Part shown: one piece after another, positions 1 through 7,412 of the stretch
Position numbering within the stretch: position 1 is the first letter of the stretch
How the letters are laid out: each line of letters starts with the position of its first letter
Source: CAZAPV01 sp964487195
GTDB lineage: Bacteria; Patescibacteriota; Patescibacteriia; SG8-24
Assembly: GCA_964487195.1 (NCBI GenBank)
Contig: CAZAPV010000003.1
Coordinates: 1 to 35,777, forward strand
Length of the DNA stretch: 35,777 bases
Direction: 5' to 3'
Position numbers and translations under genes: made by a program
Notes under the pieces: model-generated
What the model saw: the letters and a program-made list of their open reading frames with translations, nothing else
The model's database searches: none
Told to the model about the DNA's origin: nothing

Positions 1-3000
1 TGGTCCAGGTGATCGTGGCGGAGGTTGTGGTGAGCGAAGACGGGGGGACGGTGACCGAGCTGATCGCGGGGCCGGTCGTGGGGGGCGGGGTGGAGTTGCC
101 GGAGCCTCCGGCGTCGGAGGTCGCAACCGTGGCGATCGCGTATTGCTCGTACGTGAAGGAAGAATCGTCGCCCGCGTTCGTGAGGCGGAAGCAATATGTA
201 GTGCCCATGACGGCGTCGGTCGTCGGTTCGATGCTGTATTCGAGTTCGGTGAACTCACTTGCGAGGAGCGCGATCGGGGATGTCTCAGTGGAGGATTGTT
301 TGATTTGGCCGGAAACGAACGACGTGCCGCCGTTCGTGAGGCCGGCGTTGTCGGTGGTCGGATCGCCGTCGGTGAAGTTCGCCGATGCAGCCATCTGCCA
401 TGCTGCGCCAGAACCGGATGGCACCTGCGTCCAGCTTGAAATATCGGCGCAGCTTGTCTCTTTCGTGCCGTACTCGAGACGGAAACGGCTGCCGTTTATG
501 TTCGAAATGACAGAAACGATCGTATCGCCATAATTGGTGACATACGCGCGAGTTCCGTCCGGGGTGATGGCGATGCCGGCGGGCTTCACGCCGAAACCGG
601 TGATCGTATTCACGACGGTGTTGCTGGTCGTATCGATGACCGAAACGATATCGGCCGCATCGGCGGCGGTGACATACACATGGAGGCCGTCCGGGGTGAC
701 GGCGATCTCGCTGCTGCCGCCTGCTTGGACGACGATCGGATCGCCGACGACGGTGTTATCCGAGGTCTGGATGACGGAGACGGTGCCGTTGGCGTTCACG
801 ACGTAGACATGCGCGCCGTCCGGGGTGATGACGAGGTCTCGAGGATCGGCTCCGCTCGCGAGACTGACCGTGGCCGAAACGCTGTTGTCCGACGTCTGGA
901 TGACCGAGACGTTGTCGCTCGTGCCGTCGGCGACATACACATGCGCTCCGTCGGAGGTGATCGCCTCGAAGACCGGGGCCCCGCCGACGGCGATCGGATC
1001 ACCGACGACAGTGTTGTCCGACGTCTGGATGACGGAGACGGTGCCGTCACCGTTGTTGGTGACGTAGGCATGGGCGCCGTCCGGGGTGATTTCGACATCC
1101 ACGGGATATGCTCCGACATTGATCGGGGACCCGACGACGGTGTTGTCCGACGTCTGGATGACGGAGACGGTCCAATCCGCGAGATTCACGACATACACAT
1201 GCGCGCCGTCCGGGGTGATGGCGATACCGACAGGACTTTCCCCGACCGTGATCGTTTTTGTGACGACGTTGTCCGACGTGCGGATGACGGAGACGGTACC
1301 GTCGGGAGGACCAAAGGCGGTGAAATTCGTGACATAGGCATAGGCGCCATCGGGAGTGATGGCGACGTCGGGAGGATTGGTGCCGACGGTGACCGGATCC
1401 ATCAACGTGTTCGATGCCGTGGGCCCGGCCATGCCGAAGCGGAGCCGTTTTGGCGTGTTCTTGGCGAGATTAATCGCCGTGTTCTGCGCCGCTTTGAAGG
1501 TGGCGGTGACTTCGGTGCCATCGTCGTTGCGCCAGCGGTAGTCGTGCTGGTTGCCGATCACCGTCGCTTCGGCGAACTGATCGAACGTCATCGGCGTCGC
1601 GTCGCCGGCGTTCGTGAGGCGGAAACAGTACCGGCTGCCGAGCATCGCGTTGTCGGTCGCTTTGATGCTGTATTCGACTTCGGTGAAATCGTTCGTACCG
1701 ATCGCGATCGCCGACGTTTCGGCAGATGTGTCTTTCATTTCGCCGGGAACGAACGTCACGCCGCCGTTCGTGAGGCCGGCGTTGTCGGTGGTCGGATCGC
1801 CGTCGTTGAAACGGGACGAGTCCGCCATGTCCCATTCAATCCCGCCGGTACCGACCTCGGTCCAGCTCGAGATCGCCGCGCACGTCGATATCTTCGTGCC
1901 GTATTCGAGACGAGCGGCGATCGCATTCGAGATGACGGAGACGGTGTTACTGGACAAATTCGCCACATACACGTGACTGCCGTCGGGAGTGACGGCGACA
2001 CCGACAGGCGTGGTTCCGACGGCGACCGTAGCCGTCACGGTGTTGTCCGAAGTTTGGATCACGGAGACGTTACCGCTCCCGGCATTGGTGACATACGCGA
2101 AGTCGCCGTCCGGAGTGATGGCGACGCCGACAGCCGTGGTTCCAACCGTCACCGTAGCCGACAGGGTGTTATCCGAAGTTTGGATGACGGAGACGGTGCC
2201 GCCCTCGTTCGCGACATACACATGACTGCCGTCCGGAGTGACGGCGATGCCGAACGGATTGGTGCCGACCGCGATCGGCGAACCGACCACGGTGTTGTCC
2301 GACGTCTGGATGACGGAGACGGTGTTGTCGCCATAATTGGCGACGTAAACATGGTTGCCATCGGGAGTGACCGCGACCTCGGCGGGGGTACCGCCGACCG
2401 CGATCGGCGAACCGACGACCGTATTATCCGACGTCTGGATGACGGAGACGGTGTTGTCGCCGCTGTTGACCAGATAGACATGGTTGCCGTCCGGGGTGAT
2501 CGCGAGACCGAACGGATCATTCCCGACCGCGATCGGGGAGCCGACCACGGTGTTGTCCGATGTTTGGATCACCGAGACGGTGTTGTCATCGCTGTTGGTG
2601 ACATACAAATGAGCGCCATCCGGGGTGATAACGATGTGCCCCGGTCTTGTGCCGACAGGGATCGGCGAGCCGACGATGCTGTCGTCCGAGGTTTGGATGA
2701 CGGAGACGGTCTTGTCATCGCTGTTGGTGACATAGGCGTGGTTGCCGTCCGGGGTGATGGCGATGCCGAACGGAGACGCTACGATAGTGATCGTCGCCGC
2801 GACCGTGTTGTCCGAGGTCTGAATGACGGACACGGTGTCGTCGTTCGTATTGGGGACGTATGCGTGGTTGCCGTCCGGAGTGATCGCGACGTTGAACGGC
2901 CCGCTGCCGACCGCGATCGGCGAACCGACCACGGTGTTGTCCGAGGTCTGGATGACGGAGACGGTGTTGTCGGTGCCATTGGTCACGTAGACATGATTGC

Positions 3001-3724
3001 CGTCCGGGGTGACGGCGATACCGTCAGGAAATCCGCCGACCGTGATCGGGGAGCCGACCACGGTGTTGTCCGAGGTCTGGATGACGGAGACGGTGTTGTC
3101 AGTCGTATTCGTCACGTATGCGTGGTCGCCGTCCGGGGTGATGGCGATGAAGCCGGGATTTGCACCGACGGTGACCGTTGTCGCGACGGTGTTGTCCGAC
3201 GTCTGGATCACGGAGACGGTGTTGCTGCCGTTATTGGCGACGTAGACATGGTTGCCGTCGGGCGTGATAGCGACGCCGCTCGGCGATGAGCCGACCGTGA
3301 TCGGCGAGCCGACCACGGTGTTGTCCGAGGTCTGGATCACGGAGACGGTGTTGCTGCCGTTATTGGCGACGTANNNNNNNNNNNNNNNNNNNNNNNNNNN
3401 NNNNNNNNNNNNNNNNNNNNNNNNNNNNNNNNNNNNNNNNNNNNNNNNNNNNNNNNNNNNNNNNNNNNNNNNNGAGGGGTTGGGCCCGGTCACGCCGAAC
3501 CGCAAACGCATCGGCGCGTTCTTGGTGACGTCGATCGCCGTGTCCTCGGCCGCGACGAACGTCGCACTCGCCTCGTCGCCGTTGTCGTTGCGCCAACGGT
3601 AATCGTTCAGCACCGCGGCGTTCGCGCCAAAGGAGGTCCCGAACACGAGAAAAAAACCATCGATCGCGAAAATCGAGAGAAGACAGGTCGAAAATAACCG
3701 CTGCCTGCGCAGGCGTTCGAACAT
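1..3724 (-). CDS. Giant secreted YVTN beta-propeller surface protein (partial, contains assembly gap)
   Basis: The coding strand is minus. Translation from the ATG at 3724 gives a signal peptide of about 36 residues (basic start MFERLRRQR, hydrophobic core, cleavage site ANA) and then VLNDYRWRNDNGDE. The frame is open to the left edge, so the C-terminus is missing. Order of parts: N-half of a YRWRND...RLRFG domain (about 3606-3480); gap; at least 12 YVTN blades (TVSVIQTSDNTVVG...AITPDG.HVYVAN, 42-43 residues each); the C-half of the domain (RLEYG...TDNAGLTNGG...YCFRLTNAG, about 1920-1560); a second N-half (about 1548-1425); seven blades; a second C-half (about 497-125); a Gly/Ser/Pro/Thr linker; and the start of a fibronectin-III-like strand (SSLTTTSATITW). 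AGAAGG lies 9 nt before the ATG. It is probably exported and displayed on the surface or released. The ligand is unknown. The frame matches on both sides of the gap, but the true gap length is unknown. Confidence 0.9.
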   Translation of the reverse strand, partial: MFERLRRQRLFSTCLLSIFAIDGFFLVFGTSFGANAAVLNDYRWRNDNGDEASATFVAAEDTAIDVTKNAPMRLRFGVTGPNPXXXXXXXXXXXXXXXXXXXXXXXXXXXXXXXXXXYVANNGSNTVSVIQTSDNTVVGSPITVGSSPSGVAITPDGNHVYVANNGSNTVSVIQTSDNTVATTVTVGANPGFIAITPDGDHAYVTNTTDNTVSVIQTSDNTVVGSPITVGGFPDGIAVTPDGNHVYVTNGTDNTVSVIQTSDNTVVGSPIAVGSGPFNVAITPDGNHAYVPNTNDDTVSVIQTSDNTVAATITIVASPFGIAITPDGNHAYVTNSDDKTVSVIQTSDDSIVGSPIPVGTRPGHIVITPDGAHLYVTNSDDNTVSVIQTSDNTVVGSPIAVGNDPFGLAITPDGNHVYLVNSGDNTVSVIQTSDNTVVGSPIAVGGTPAEVAVTPDGNHVYVANYGDNTVSVIQTSDNTVVGSPIAVGTNPFGIAVTPDGSHVYVANEGGTVSVIQTSDNTLSATVTVGTTAVGVAITPDGDFAYVTNAGSGNVSVIQTSDNTVTATVAVGTTPVGVAVTPDGSHVYVANLSSNTVSVISNAIAARLEYGTKISTCAAISSWTEVGTGGIEWDMADSSRFNDGDPTTDNAGLTNGGVTFVPGEMKDTSAETSAIAIGTNDFTEVEYSIKATDNAMLGSRYCFRLTNAGDATPMTFDQFAEATVIGNQHDYRWRNDDGTEVTATFKAAQNTAINLAKNTPKRLRFGMAGPTASNTLMDPVTVGTNPPDVAITPDGAYAYVTNFTAFGPPDGTVSVIRTSDNVVTKTITVGESPVGIAITPDGAHVYVVNLADWTVSVIQTSDNTVVGSPINVGAYPVDVEITPDGAHAYVTNNGDGTVSVIQTSDNTVVGDPIAVGGAPVFEAITSDGAHVYVADGTSDNVSVIQTSDNSVSATVSLASGADPRDLVITPDGAHVYVVNANGTVSVIQTSDNTVVGDPIVVQAGGSSEIAVTPDGLHVYVTAADAADIVSVIDTTSNTVVNTITGFGVKPAGIAITPDGTRAYVTNYGDTIVSVISNINGSRFRLEYGTKETSCADISSWTQVPSGSGAAWQMAASANFTDGDPTTDNAGLTNGGTSFVSGQIKQSSTETSPIALLASEFTELEYSIEPTTDAVMGTTYCFRLTNAGDDSSFTYEQYAIATVATSDAGGSGNSTPPPTTGPAISSVTVPPSSLTTTSATITWT
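500..1400 (-). repeat. YVTN blade array B (seven blades)
   Basis: Seven blades are counted between TVGTNPPDVAITPDG (near 1390) and VSVISN (near 505). Seven is the usual closure number for YVTN propellers, so this array probably folds as one complete propeller. Its units are more diverged from each other than those of array A. Confidence 0.85.
1925..3373 (-). repeat. YVTN blade array A (12 visible blades)
   Basis: Tandem repeat units of about 126-129 bp, each encoding one propeller blade with the core VSVIQTSDNTVVGSPI, then AITPDG, then HVYVAN. Twelve VSVI cores are visible, at about 1936, 2055, 2180, 2306, 2435, 2564, 2692, 2818, 2946, 3075, 3204 and 3333. The units nearest the gap are almost identical (52 of 53 bases between 3192-3244 and 3321-3373); those further away have diverged. 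Confidence 0.9.
3374..3473. other. Assembly gap (100 N)
   Basis: Exactly 100 unknown bases, which looks like a scaffolding placeholder and not a measured length. It lies inside the first propeller array, next to two nearly identical 129-bp repeat units, so the assembler probably failed on the repeats. The number of blades in the first array is therefore not fixed. Confidence 0.97.
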
Positions 3725-3742
3725 AACGAAAAACCTTCTTCT

Positions 3743-3748
3743 ATTTTA
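3743..3748 (-). promoter_or_regulatory. -10-like element before the YVTN gene
   Basis: The minus strand reads TTTTTGTGC then TAAAAT, directly after the tsf terminator and 18 nt before the ATG at 3724. No good -35 hexamer is visible. The predicted start site would fall close to the AGAAGG ribosome binding site, so the exact position is uncertain. Confidence 0.4.
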
Positions 3749-3752
3749 GCAC

Positions 3753-3782
3753 AAAAACGACCGCGCTACATCGGTCGTTTTT
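3753..3782 (-). terminator. Intrinsic terminator after tsf
   Basis: An 11-bp perfect stem (AAAAACGACCG with CGGTCGTTTTT) and an 8-nt loop, flanked by A and T tracts, 20 bp past the tsf stop. In the minus direction it ends in a U tract and would end the rpsB-tsf transcript. Confidence 0.85.
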
Positions 3783-3802
3783 GCCTTCAATGTGGATAGT
3801 TT

Positions 3803-4396
3803 CTATGCTTCCGAGAGTGCGAAGCGGCTGAACCGCTTGATCTGCACGTTCTCCCCGGTCTTCGCGATCATCTCTTTGAGCAGCTCCCCCACCGTCCTGT
3901 CCTCGTCCTTGATGTACGGCTGGTTCAGGAGGCAGACGTCGCTGTAGTATTTCTCAAGTTTTCCCATGGCGATCTTCTCCACCACCTCTTTCGGCTTCGA
4001 GGAACCGGCGAACTCGGCGATGGCGAGCTCCCGCTCTTTCTCGATCACTTCCGCGGGGATCTGCTCCGGGCTGACGTAGAGCGGATTGGTCGCGGCGACC
4101 TGCATCGCGACGTCGTGCACGAACTCCTTGAACTGGTCGGTGCGCGCCACGAAATCCGTTTCGCACAGCACCTCGACGAGCACGCCGACCCTGCCGTTGC
4201 CGTGGATGTACGAATCGACGATCCCTTCGTTGGTGGCGCGTTCGCCTTTGCTGCCGGCTTTGGCGATCCCCTTCTTGCGGAGGATTTCCGCGGCTTTGAC
4301 GAGATCGCCATTCGCTTCGTCGAGCGCCTTCTTGCAGTCGACGATCCCCGCGCCGGTCATGGCGCGAAGTTGGGTGACGAGATTGGTGTCAGCCAT
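3803..4396 (-). CDS. tsf: Elongation factor Ts (short form)
   Basis: 197 residues from ATG 4396 (MADTNLVTQLRAMTGAGIVD). EF-Ts is the nucleotide exchange factor for EF-Tu and acts in the cytosol. The N-terminal UBA-like helical domain is clear (MTGAGIVDCKKALDEANGD, about residues 12-30), followed by the EF-Tu-contacting core with CETDFVARTDQF (about 78-89). The protein is much shorter than the E. coli form (about 280 residues) and resembles the single-core Thermus type. It starts 4 nt after the rpsB stop, so translation is probably coupled; no clear Shine-Dalgarno sequence precedes it. It ends in TAG, which needs RF1 (encoded nearby). Confidence 0.97.
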   Translation of the reverse strand: MADTNLVTQLRAMTGAGIVDCKKALDEANGDLVKAAEILRKKGIAKAGSKGERATNEGIVDSYIHGNGRVGVLVEVLCETDFVARTDQFKEFVHDVAMQVAATNPLYVSPEQIPAEVIEKERELAIAEFAGSSKPKEVVEKIAMGKLEKYYSDVCLLNQPYIKDEDRTVGELLKEMIAKTGENVQIKRFSRFALSEA

Positions 4397-4400
4397 ACGA

Positions 4401-5150
4401 TTATTTTGAGAGCGGCTCCCCCGCGTTCGCTTTTTCCTGCGCGACCTCGTGCATTTTCTTTTCACGCAGATCGCGGCCTTCCTTCACCGCCTCGGCGACG
4501 AGCCGCGTCATCAATTCGATCGTCTTCACCGCGTCGTCGTTCGACGGGATCGGATAGGCGACGAGTTCAGGATTTACGTTCGTGTCGGTGAGCGCGACGA
4601 TCGGGATGTGCCGCACCTGCGCTTCCTGCACCGCGGTTTTCTCTTTCATGATGTCGACGATGAACAACGCGTCCGGCGGACGGACGACGTTCTTGATGCC
4701 GCCCACTTTCGTTTCAAGGTCCTCGATCTCCCTGCCGAAATTCGCCTGCTCCTTCTTGGTGTACTTGGCGAGCTCGCCCGACGCCTGTTTCATCTTCAGG
4801 TCGTTGTAGTGGCGCACCAGGTTGATCACTTCATTGTAATTCGTGAGCGTCCCGCCGAGCCAGCGCCCCGAAACGTACGGCGCGCCGCACTCCTCGGCGT
4901 ACTTCTTCACGATGTCGCGCGCCTGCGTCTTGGTGCCGAGGAACAAAACGACTCCGCCTCTCGCGACGGTGTCGCGCACGTAGTCGAGCGCGTCTTGCAA
5001 ACGAACGAGCGTCTTCTCGAGATCGATGATGTGGATCCCGTTTCGCGAACCGAAAATGAATTCTTTCATCTTGGGGTGCCACCGGGACTCGCGATGTCCG
5101 AAGTGGACGCCCGCCTGGAGCAGCTCCAGGAGCGTCGGAAGTTTTGGCAT
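4401..5150 (-). CDS. rpsB: 30S ribosomal protein S2
   Basis: 249 residues (MPKLPTLLELLQAGVHFGHR). S2 is a late-assembling 30S protein. The N-terminal AGVHFGHRESRWHPKM and the FLGTKTQARDIVKKYAEECG, RWLGGTLTNY and PDALFIVDIMKE blocks are all typical, and the length is normal for the family. AAGGAA lies 5 nt before the ATG. It is first in a two-gene operon with tsf, the common bacterial arrangement. The promoter lies at 5249-5277, giving a leader of about 90 nt that could carry S2 autoregulation; I could not identify a specific S2 site. Confidence 0.98.
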   Translation of the reverse strand: MPKLPTLLELLQAGVHFGHRESRWHPKMKEFIFGSRNGIHIIDLEKTLVRLQDALDYVRDTVARGGVVLFLGTKTQARDIVKKYAEECGAPYVSGRWLGGTLTNYNEVINLVRHYNDLKMKQASGELAKYTKKEQANFGREIEDLETKVGGIKNVVRPPDALFIVDIMKEKTAVQEAQVRHIPIVALTDTNVNPELVAYPIPSNDDAVKTIELMTRLVAEAVKEGRDLREKKMHEVAQEKANAGEPLSK

Positions 5151-5248
5151 AAAATTCCTTTTAGACCGCTACGCCTCGGTGGCGGGCCCCGTCATCCGAC
5201 AGGGAGGATCCGACACGTTTTGAAGGCGTATGTGAGATTAATGCGGAT

Positions 5249-5277
5249 ACTCTACCGGAGCGGAGGGAAATTGGCAA
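5249..5277 (-). promoter_or_regulatory. rpsB promoter
   Basis: On the minus strand, TTGCCA (5277-5272), a 17-bp spacer, then TAGAGT (5254-5249). The predicted start is near 5242, giving a leader of about 92 nt. The -35 forms one arm of an inverted repeat whose other arm is the rpmE -35. Confidence 0.65.
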
Positions 5278-5282
5278 GGGTA

Positions 5283-5311
5283 TTGCCAAATTTTCGCGGC
5301 GGTGCTACTCT
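5283..5311 (+). promoter_or_regulatory. rpmE promoter
   Basis: TTGCCA (5283-5288), a 17-bp spacer, TACTCT (5306-5311). The predicted start is near 5318, 13 nt before the rpmE ATG. The same weak -10, TACTCT, is predicted for rplK. Confidence 0.65.
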
Positions 5312-5330
5312 CCCCGCATTGCATATCCGT

Positions 5331-5600
5331 ATGAAGACCGACATCCATCCGACATATTATCCCGACGCGAAAGTGGAATGCGCGTGCGGCAACACGTTCA
5401 CCGTCGGTTCGACCGTGAAAGAGCTTCACGTCGAGCTGTGTTCGAATTGCCACCCGTTCTACACCGGCAAGCAGAAGCTGGTGGACACCGCCCGCCGCGT
5501 CGAGAAATTCCAGGAACGCGCTGCCAAGAAAACCGCCGCGCCCGCCGCCGGCAAGAAAGCGAAAACCGCCAAACGCAAAGCGAAGAAAGAAGCCAAGTAA
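5331..5600 (+). CDS. rpmE: 50S ribosomal protein L31 (zinc-binding type)
   Basis: 89 residues (MKTDIHPTYYPDAKVECACG). L31 bridges the 50S and 30S subunits. The cysteines CACG and CSNCHPFYTGKQ mark the zinc-containing C+ form, so this is not the zinc-free paralogue. After about residue 65 there is a Lys/Ala-rich tail (AAKKTAAPAAGKKAKTAKRK), a longer basic extension than in the E. coli protein. The ATG at 5331 is used because the upstream in-frame sequence is antisense to rpsB. It is divergent from rpsB and followed by a terminator. Confidence 0.96.
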   Translation: MKTDIHPTYYPDAKVECACGNTFTVGSTVKELHVELCSNCHPFYTGKQKLVDTARRVEKFQERAAKKTAAPAAGKKAKTAKRKAKKEAK

Positions 5601-5616
5601 CGGGCGTTGGGCTACA

Positions 5617-5641
5617 ATGACGGGGGCGACTCCGTCATTTT
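5617..5641 (+). terminator. rpmE terminator overlapping a prfA -10-like element
   Basis: ATGACGG (5617-5623) pairs with CCGTCAT (5632-5638), followed by a short T tract, 16 bp after the rpmE stop. The sequence TACAAT (5613-5618), a plausible -10 for prfA, overlaps the left arm. A transcript started there would lack the full stem. Confidence 0.6.
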
Positions 5642-5644
5642 GTT

Positions 5645-6730
5645 ATGGATATCACTCCCGCGGTCGAAAAAAAGAGAGCGCGCGCGAAGGAACTCGAGCA
5701 TCTGCTCACGCTGCCCGAGACGTTTTCCGATTCAAAAAAACTGAAGGCGCTCAATCAGGAATACAATGACGTGCGGGAGTGCCTCACGATCGCCGACCAT
5801 TATGACGCGGTGGCGCGCGCGAAAGCCGAGGCCGAGCAGACCGTCGCCGAAGAAAAAGACGGCGAACTCGCCGCGATGGCGAAGGACGAGCTCGCCCGCC
5901 TCGCGGCCGAAGAGGAACGGCTGAAGATCGACCTCGAAGCGGCGCTCGTGCCGCCGGAACCGATGGACAGCAAGAATTCCTACGTCGAAATCCGCGCGGG
6001 AACGGGCGGCGACGAAGCGGCGCTGTTCGCCGCGGAGCTGTTCCGGATGTACAGCAGGTACGCCGAACGGCGCGGCTGGAAGACCGTGCTCTCCTCGTCG
6101 AGCCGGAGCGACCTCGGCGGGCTCAAAGAAGCGGTGTTCCTGGTCGAAGGGCAGAACGCGTACCGCGATCTGAAATACGAAAGCGGCGTGCACCGCGTCC
6201 AGCGCGTTCCTGAAACGGAAAAAGCCGGGCGGATCCACACCTCGACCGCGACTGTCGCCGTGATGCCGGAAGCCGAGGAGATCGATCTCAAGATCGACCC
6301 GAAAGACATCCGCGTCGACACCTTCCTCGCCGGCGGCCACGGCGGCCAGAGCGTGCAGACGACCTACTCCGCCGTGCGGGTGACGTACCTCCCGACGGGC
6401 ATGATCGTGCAGTGCCAGGACGAGCGGTCGCAGACGCAGAACAAGGAACGCGCCATGGGCATCCTGCGCGCGCGGCTGTTCGCGATCGAAGAAGAGAAGC
6501 GGGCGGCGGCGGAAAAAGCGCTGCGGCGCGGCCAGATCGGCACAGGCGAACGGTCCGAAAAAATCCGGACGTACAATTTCCCCCAGGACCGCGTCACCGA
6601 TCATCGGATCAAGAAATCGTGGCACAACATCCCGCAGATTCTCGACGGCGGACTCGATCCGCTGATCGCCGCGGTGCGCGCCGCCGCGCTGGAAGGCCGG
6701 CTCGGCGCGCCGAGCGATGACGAAGAATGA
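5645..6730 (+). CDS. prfA: Peptide chain release factor 1
   Basis: 361 residues. RF1 reads UAA and UAG in the ribosomal A site and triggers peptide release. The codon-recognition tripeptide is P-E-T at 189-191 (RVPETEKAGRIHTS), which fits the RF1 PxT pattern and not the RF2 SPF. The catalytic GGQ is at 233-235 (GGHGGQSVQTT). The N-terminal helical domain and the C-terminal RTYNFPQDRVTDHRI block are present, and the length is normal. A nucleotidyltransferase and prmC, whose product methylates the GGQ glutamine, follow with overlaps or almost no spacing, so the three probably form one operon. Confidence 0.97.
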   Translation: MDITPAVEKKRARAKELEHLLTLPETFSDSKKLKALNQEYNDVRECLTIADHYDAVARAKAEAEQTVAEEKDGELAAMAKDELARLAAEEERLKIDLEAALVPPEPMDSKNSYVEIRAGTGGDEAALFAAELFRMYSRYAERRGWKTVLSSSSRSDLGGLKEAVFLVEGQNAYRDLKYESGVHRVQRVPETEKAGRIHTSTATVAVMPEAEEIDLKIDPKDIRVDTFLAGGHGGQSVQTTYSAVRVTYLPTGMIVQCQDERSQTQNKERAMGILRARLFAIEEEKRAAAEKALRRGQIGTGERSEKIRTYNFPQDRVTDHRIKKSWHNIPQILDGGLDPLIAAVRAAALEGRLGAPSDDEE

Positions 6731-6731
6731 T

Positions 6732-7412
6732 ATGCAGGCAGTGGTGATGGCCGCGGGACTCGGTACGCGCTTGCGGCCGCTCACGCTCGAAACGCCGAAA
6801 CCGATGCTCGACCTCGCGGGCCGTCCGATCCTCGAACGGACGATCGAGATCCTTCCGCCGGACGTCGATGACGTCATCCTGATCGTCGGCTACCTGAAAG
6901 AAAAAATCATGGCGCATTTCGGCGGCGAGTGGCGCGGCCGGCGCATCCGGTACGTCGAACAGCGCGAACTGAAAGGGACCGGCGACGCGGTGCATCGCGC
7001 GGCCGAACTTTTGACCGGAAAATTCCTGGTCGTGAACGGCGACGACCTGTACGACGCCGCCGATCTCGCCGCGCTCGCCGGCAACGAGCTCGCCATGCTC
7101 GCGCTGCGCACCGACGTGGCGCGCATCTCCGGCGCGATTCGCATGGACGAACGCGGCGGGCTCGCCGAAATCATCGAAGGCGCGTCGCTCTCGCCCGGAG
7201 AGCTGATCAACACCGGCGCCTACGCGCTCGACCGCCGTTTCTTCGAGTATCCGCTCGTCCCCATCAAAGACGGCGCGGAGTTCGGCCTGCCGCAGACGAT
7301 CGCGCGCATGGCGAAAGATCATCCGGTGCGCATCGTCGAGGCGAAATTTTGGATGCCGGTCGGCACGCCGGAAGAACTGCGGCAAGCGCAACGACTGTAT
7401 GAACGCGCGTGA
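6732..7412 (+). CDS. NDP-sugar pyrophosphorylase-like nucleotidyltransferase
   Basis: 226 residues from ATG 6732. It belongs to the nucleotidyltransferase family that activates sugar phosphates with NTP. The signature GLGTRLRPLTLETPKPM (residues 9-25), the metal/nucleotide-site NGDDLYD and the substrate region INTGAYALDRR are visible. There is no left-handed-helix acyltransferase domain, so it is not full-length GlmU. The substrate (glucose-1-P, mannose-1-P or MurNAc-1-P) cannot be told. I chose ATG 6732 because family members begin with M-x-A-V-(I/V)-x-A-A-G; the in-frame ATG at 6717 would add five residues and overlap prfA. It lies between prfA and prmC, so it is probably co-transcribed with them. 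Confidence 0.88.
   Translation: MQAVVMAAGLGTRLRPLTLETPKPMLDLAGRPILERTIEILPPDVDDVILIVGYLKEKIMAHFGGEWRGRRIRYVEQRELKGTGDAVHRAAELLTGKFLVVNGDDLYDAADLAALAGNELAMLALRTDVARISGAIRMDERGGLAEIIEGASLSPGELINTGAYALDRRFFEYPLVPIKDGAEFGLPQTIARMAKDHPVRIVEAKFWMPVGTPEELRQAQRLYERA

Noticed and set aside
680..3289. Plus-strand open reading frame of 869 codons with GVVRRLDDGDGVV-type repeats
   Set aside because: It is the antisense shadow of the YVTN blades. The minus strand gives a signal peptide, a ribosome binding site and textbook VSVIQTSDN/AITPDG repeats; the plus strand gives a low-complexity Asp/Arg/Gly product.
6717..6731. Upstream start of the nucleotidyltransferase at 6717
   Set aside because: It is possible, but would overlap prfA by 14 bp and precede the family's usual M-x-A-V start. 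I prefer 6732.
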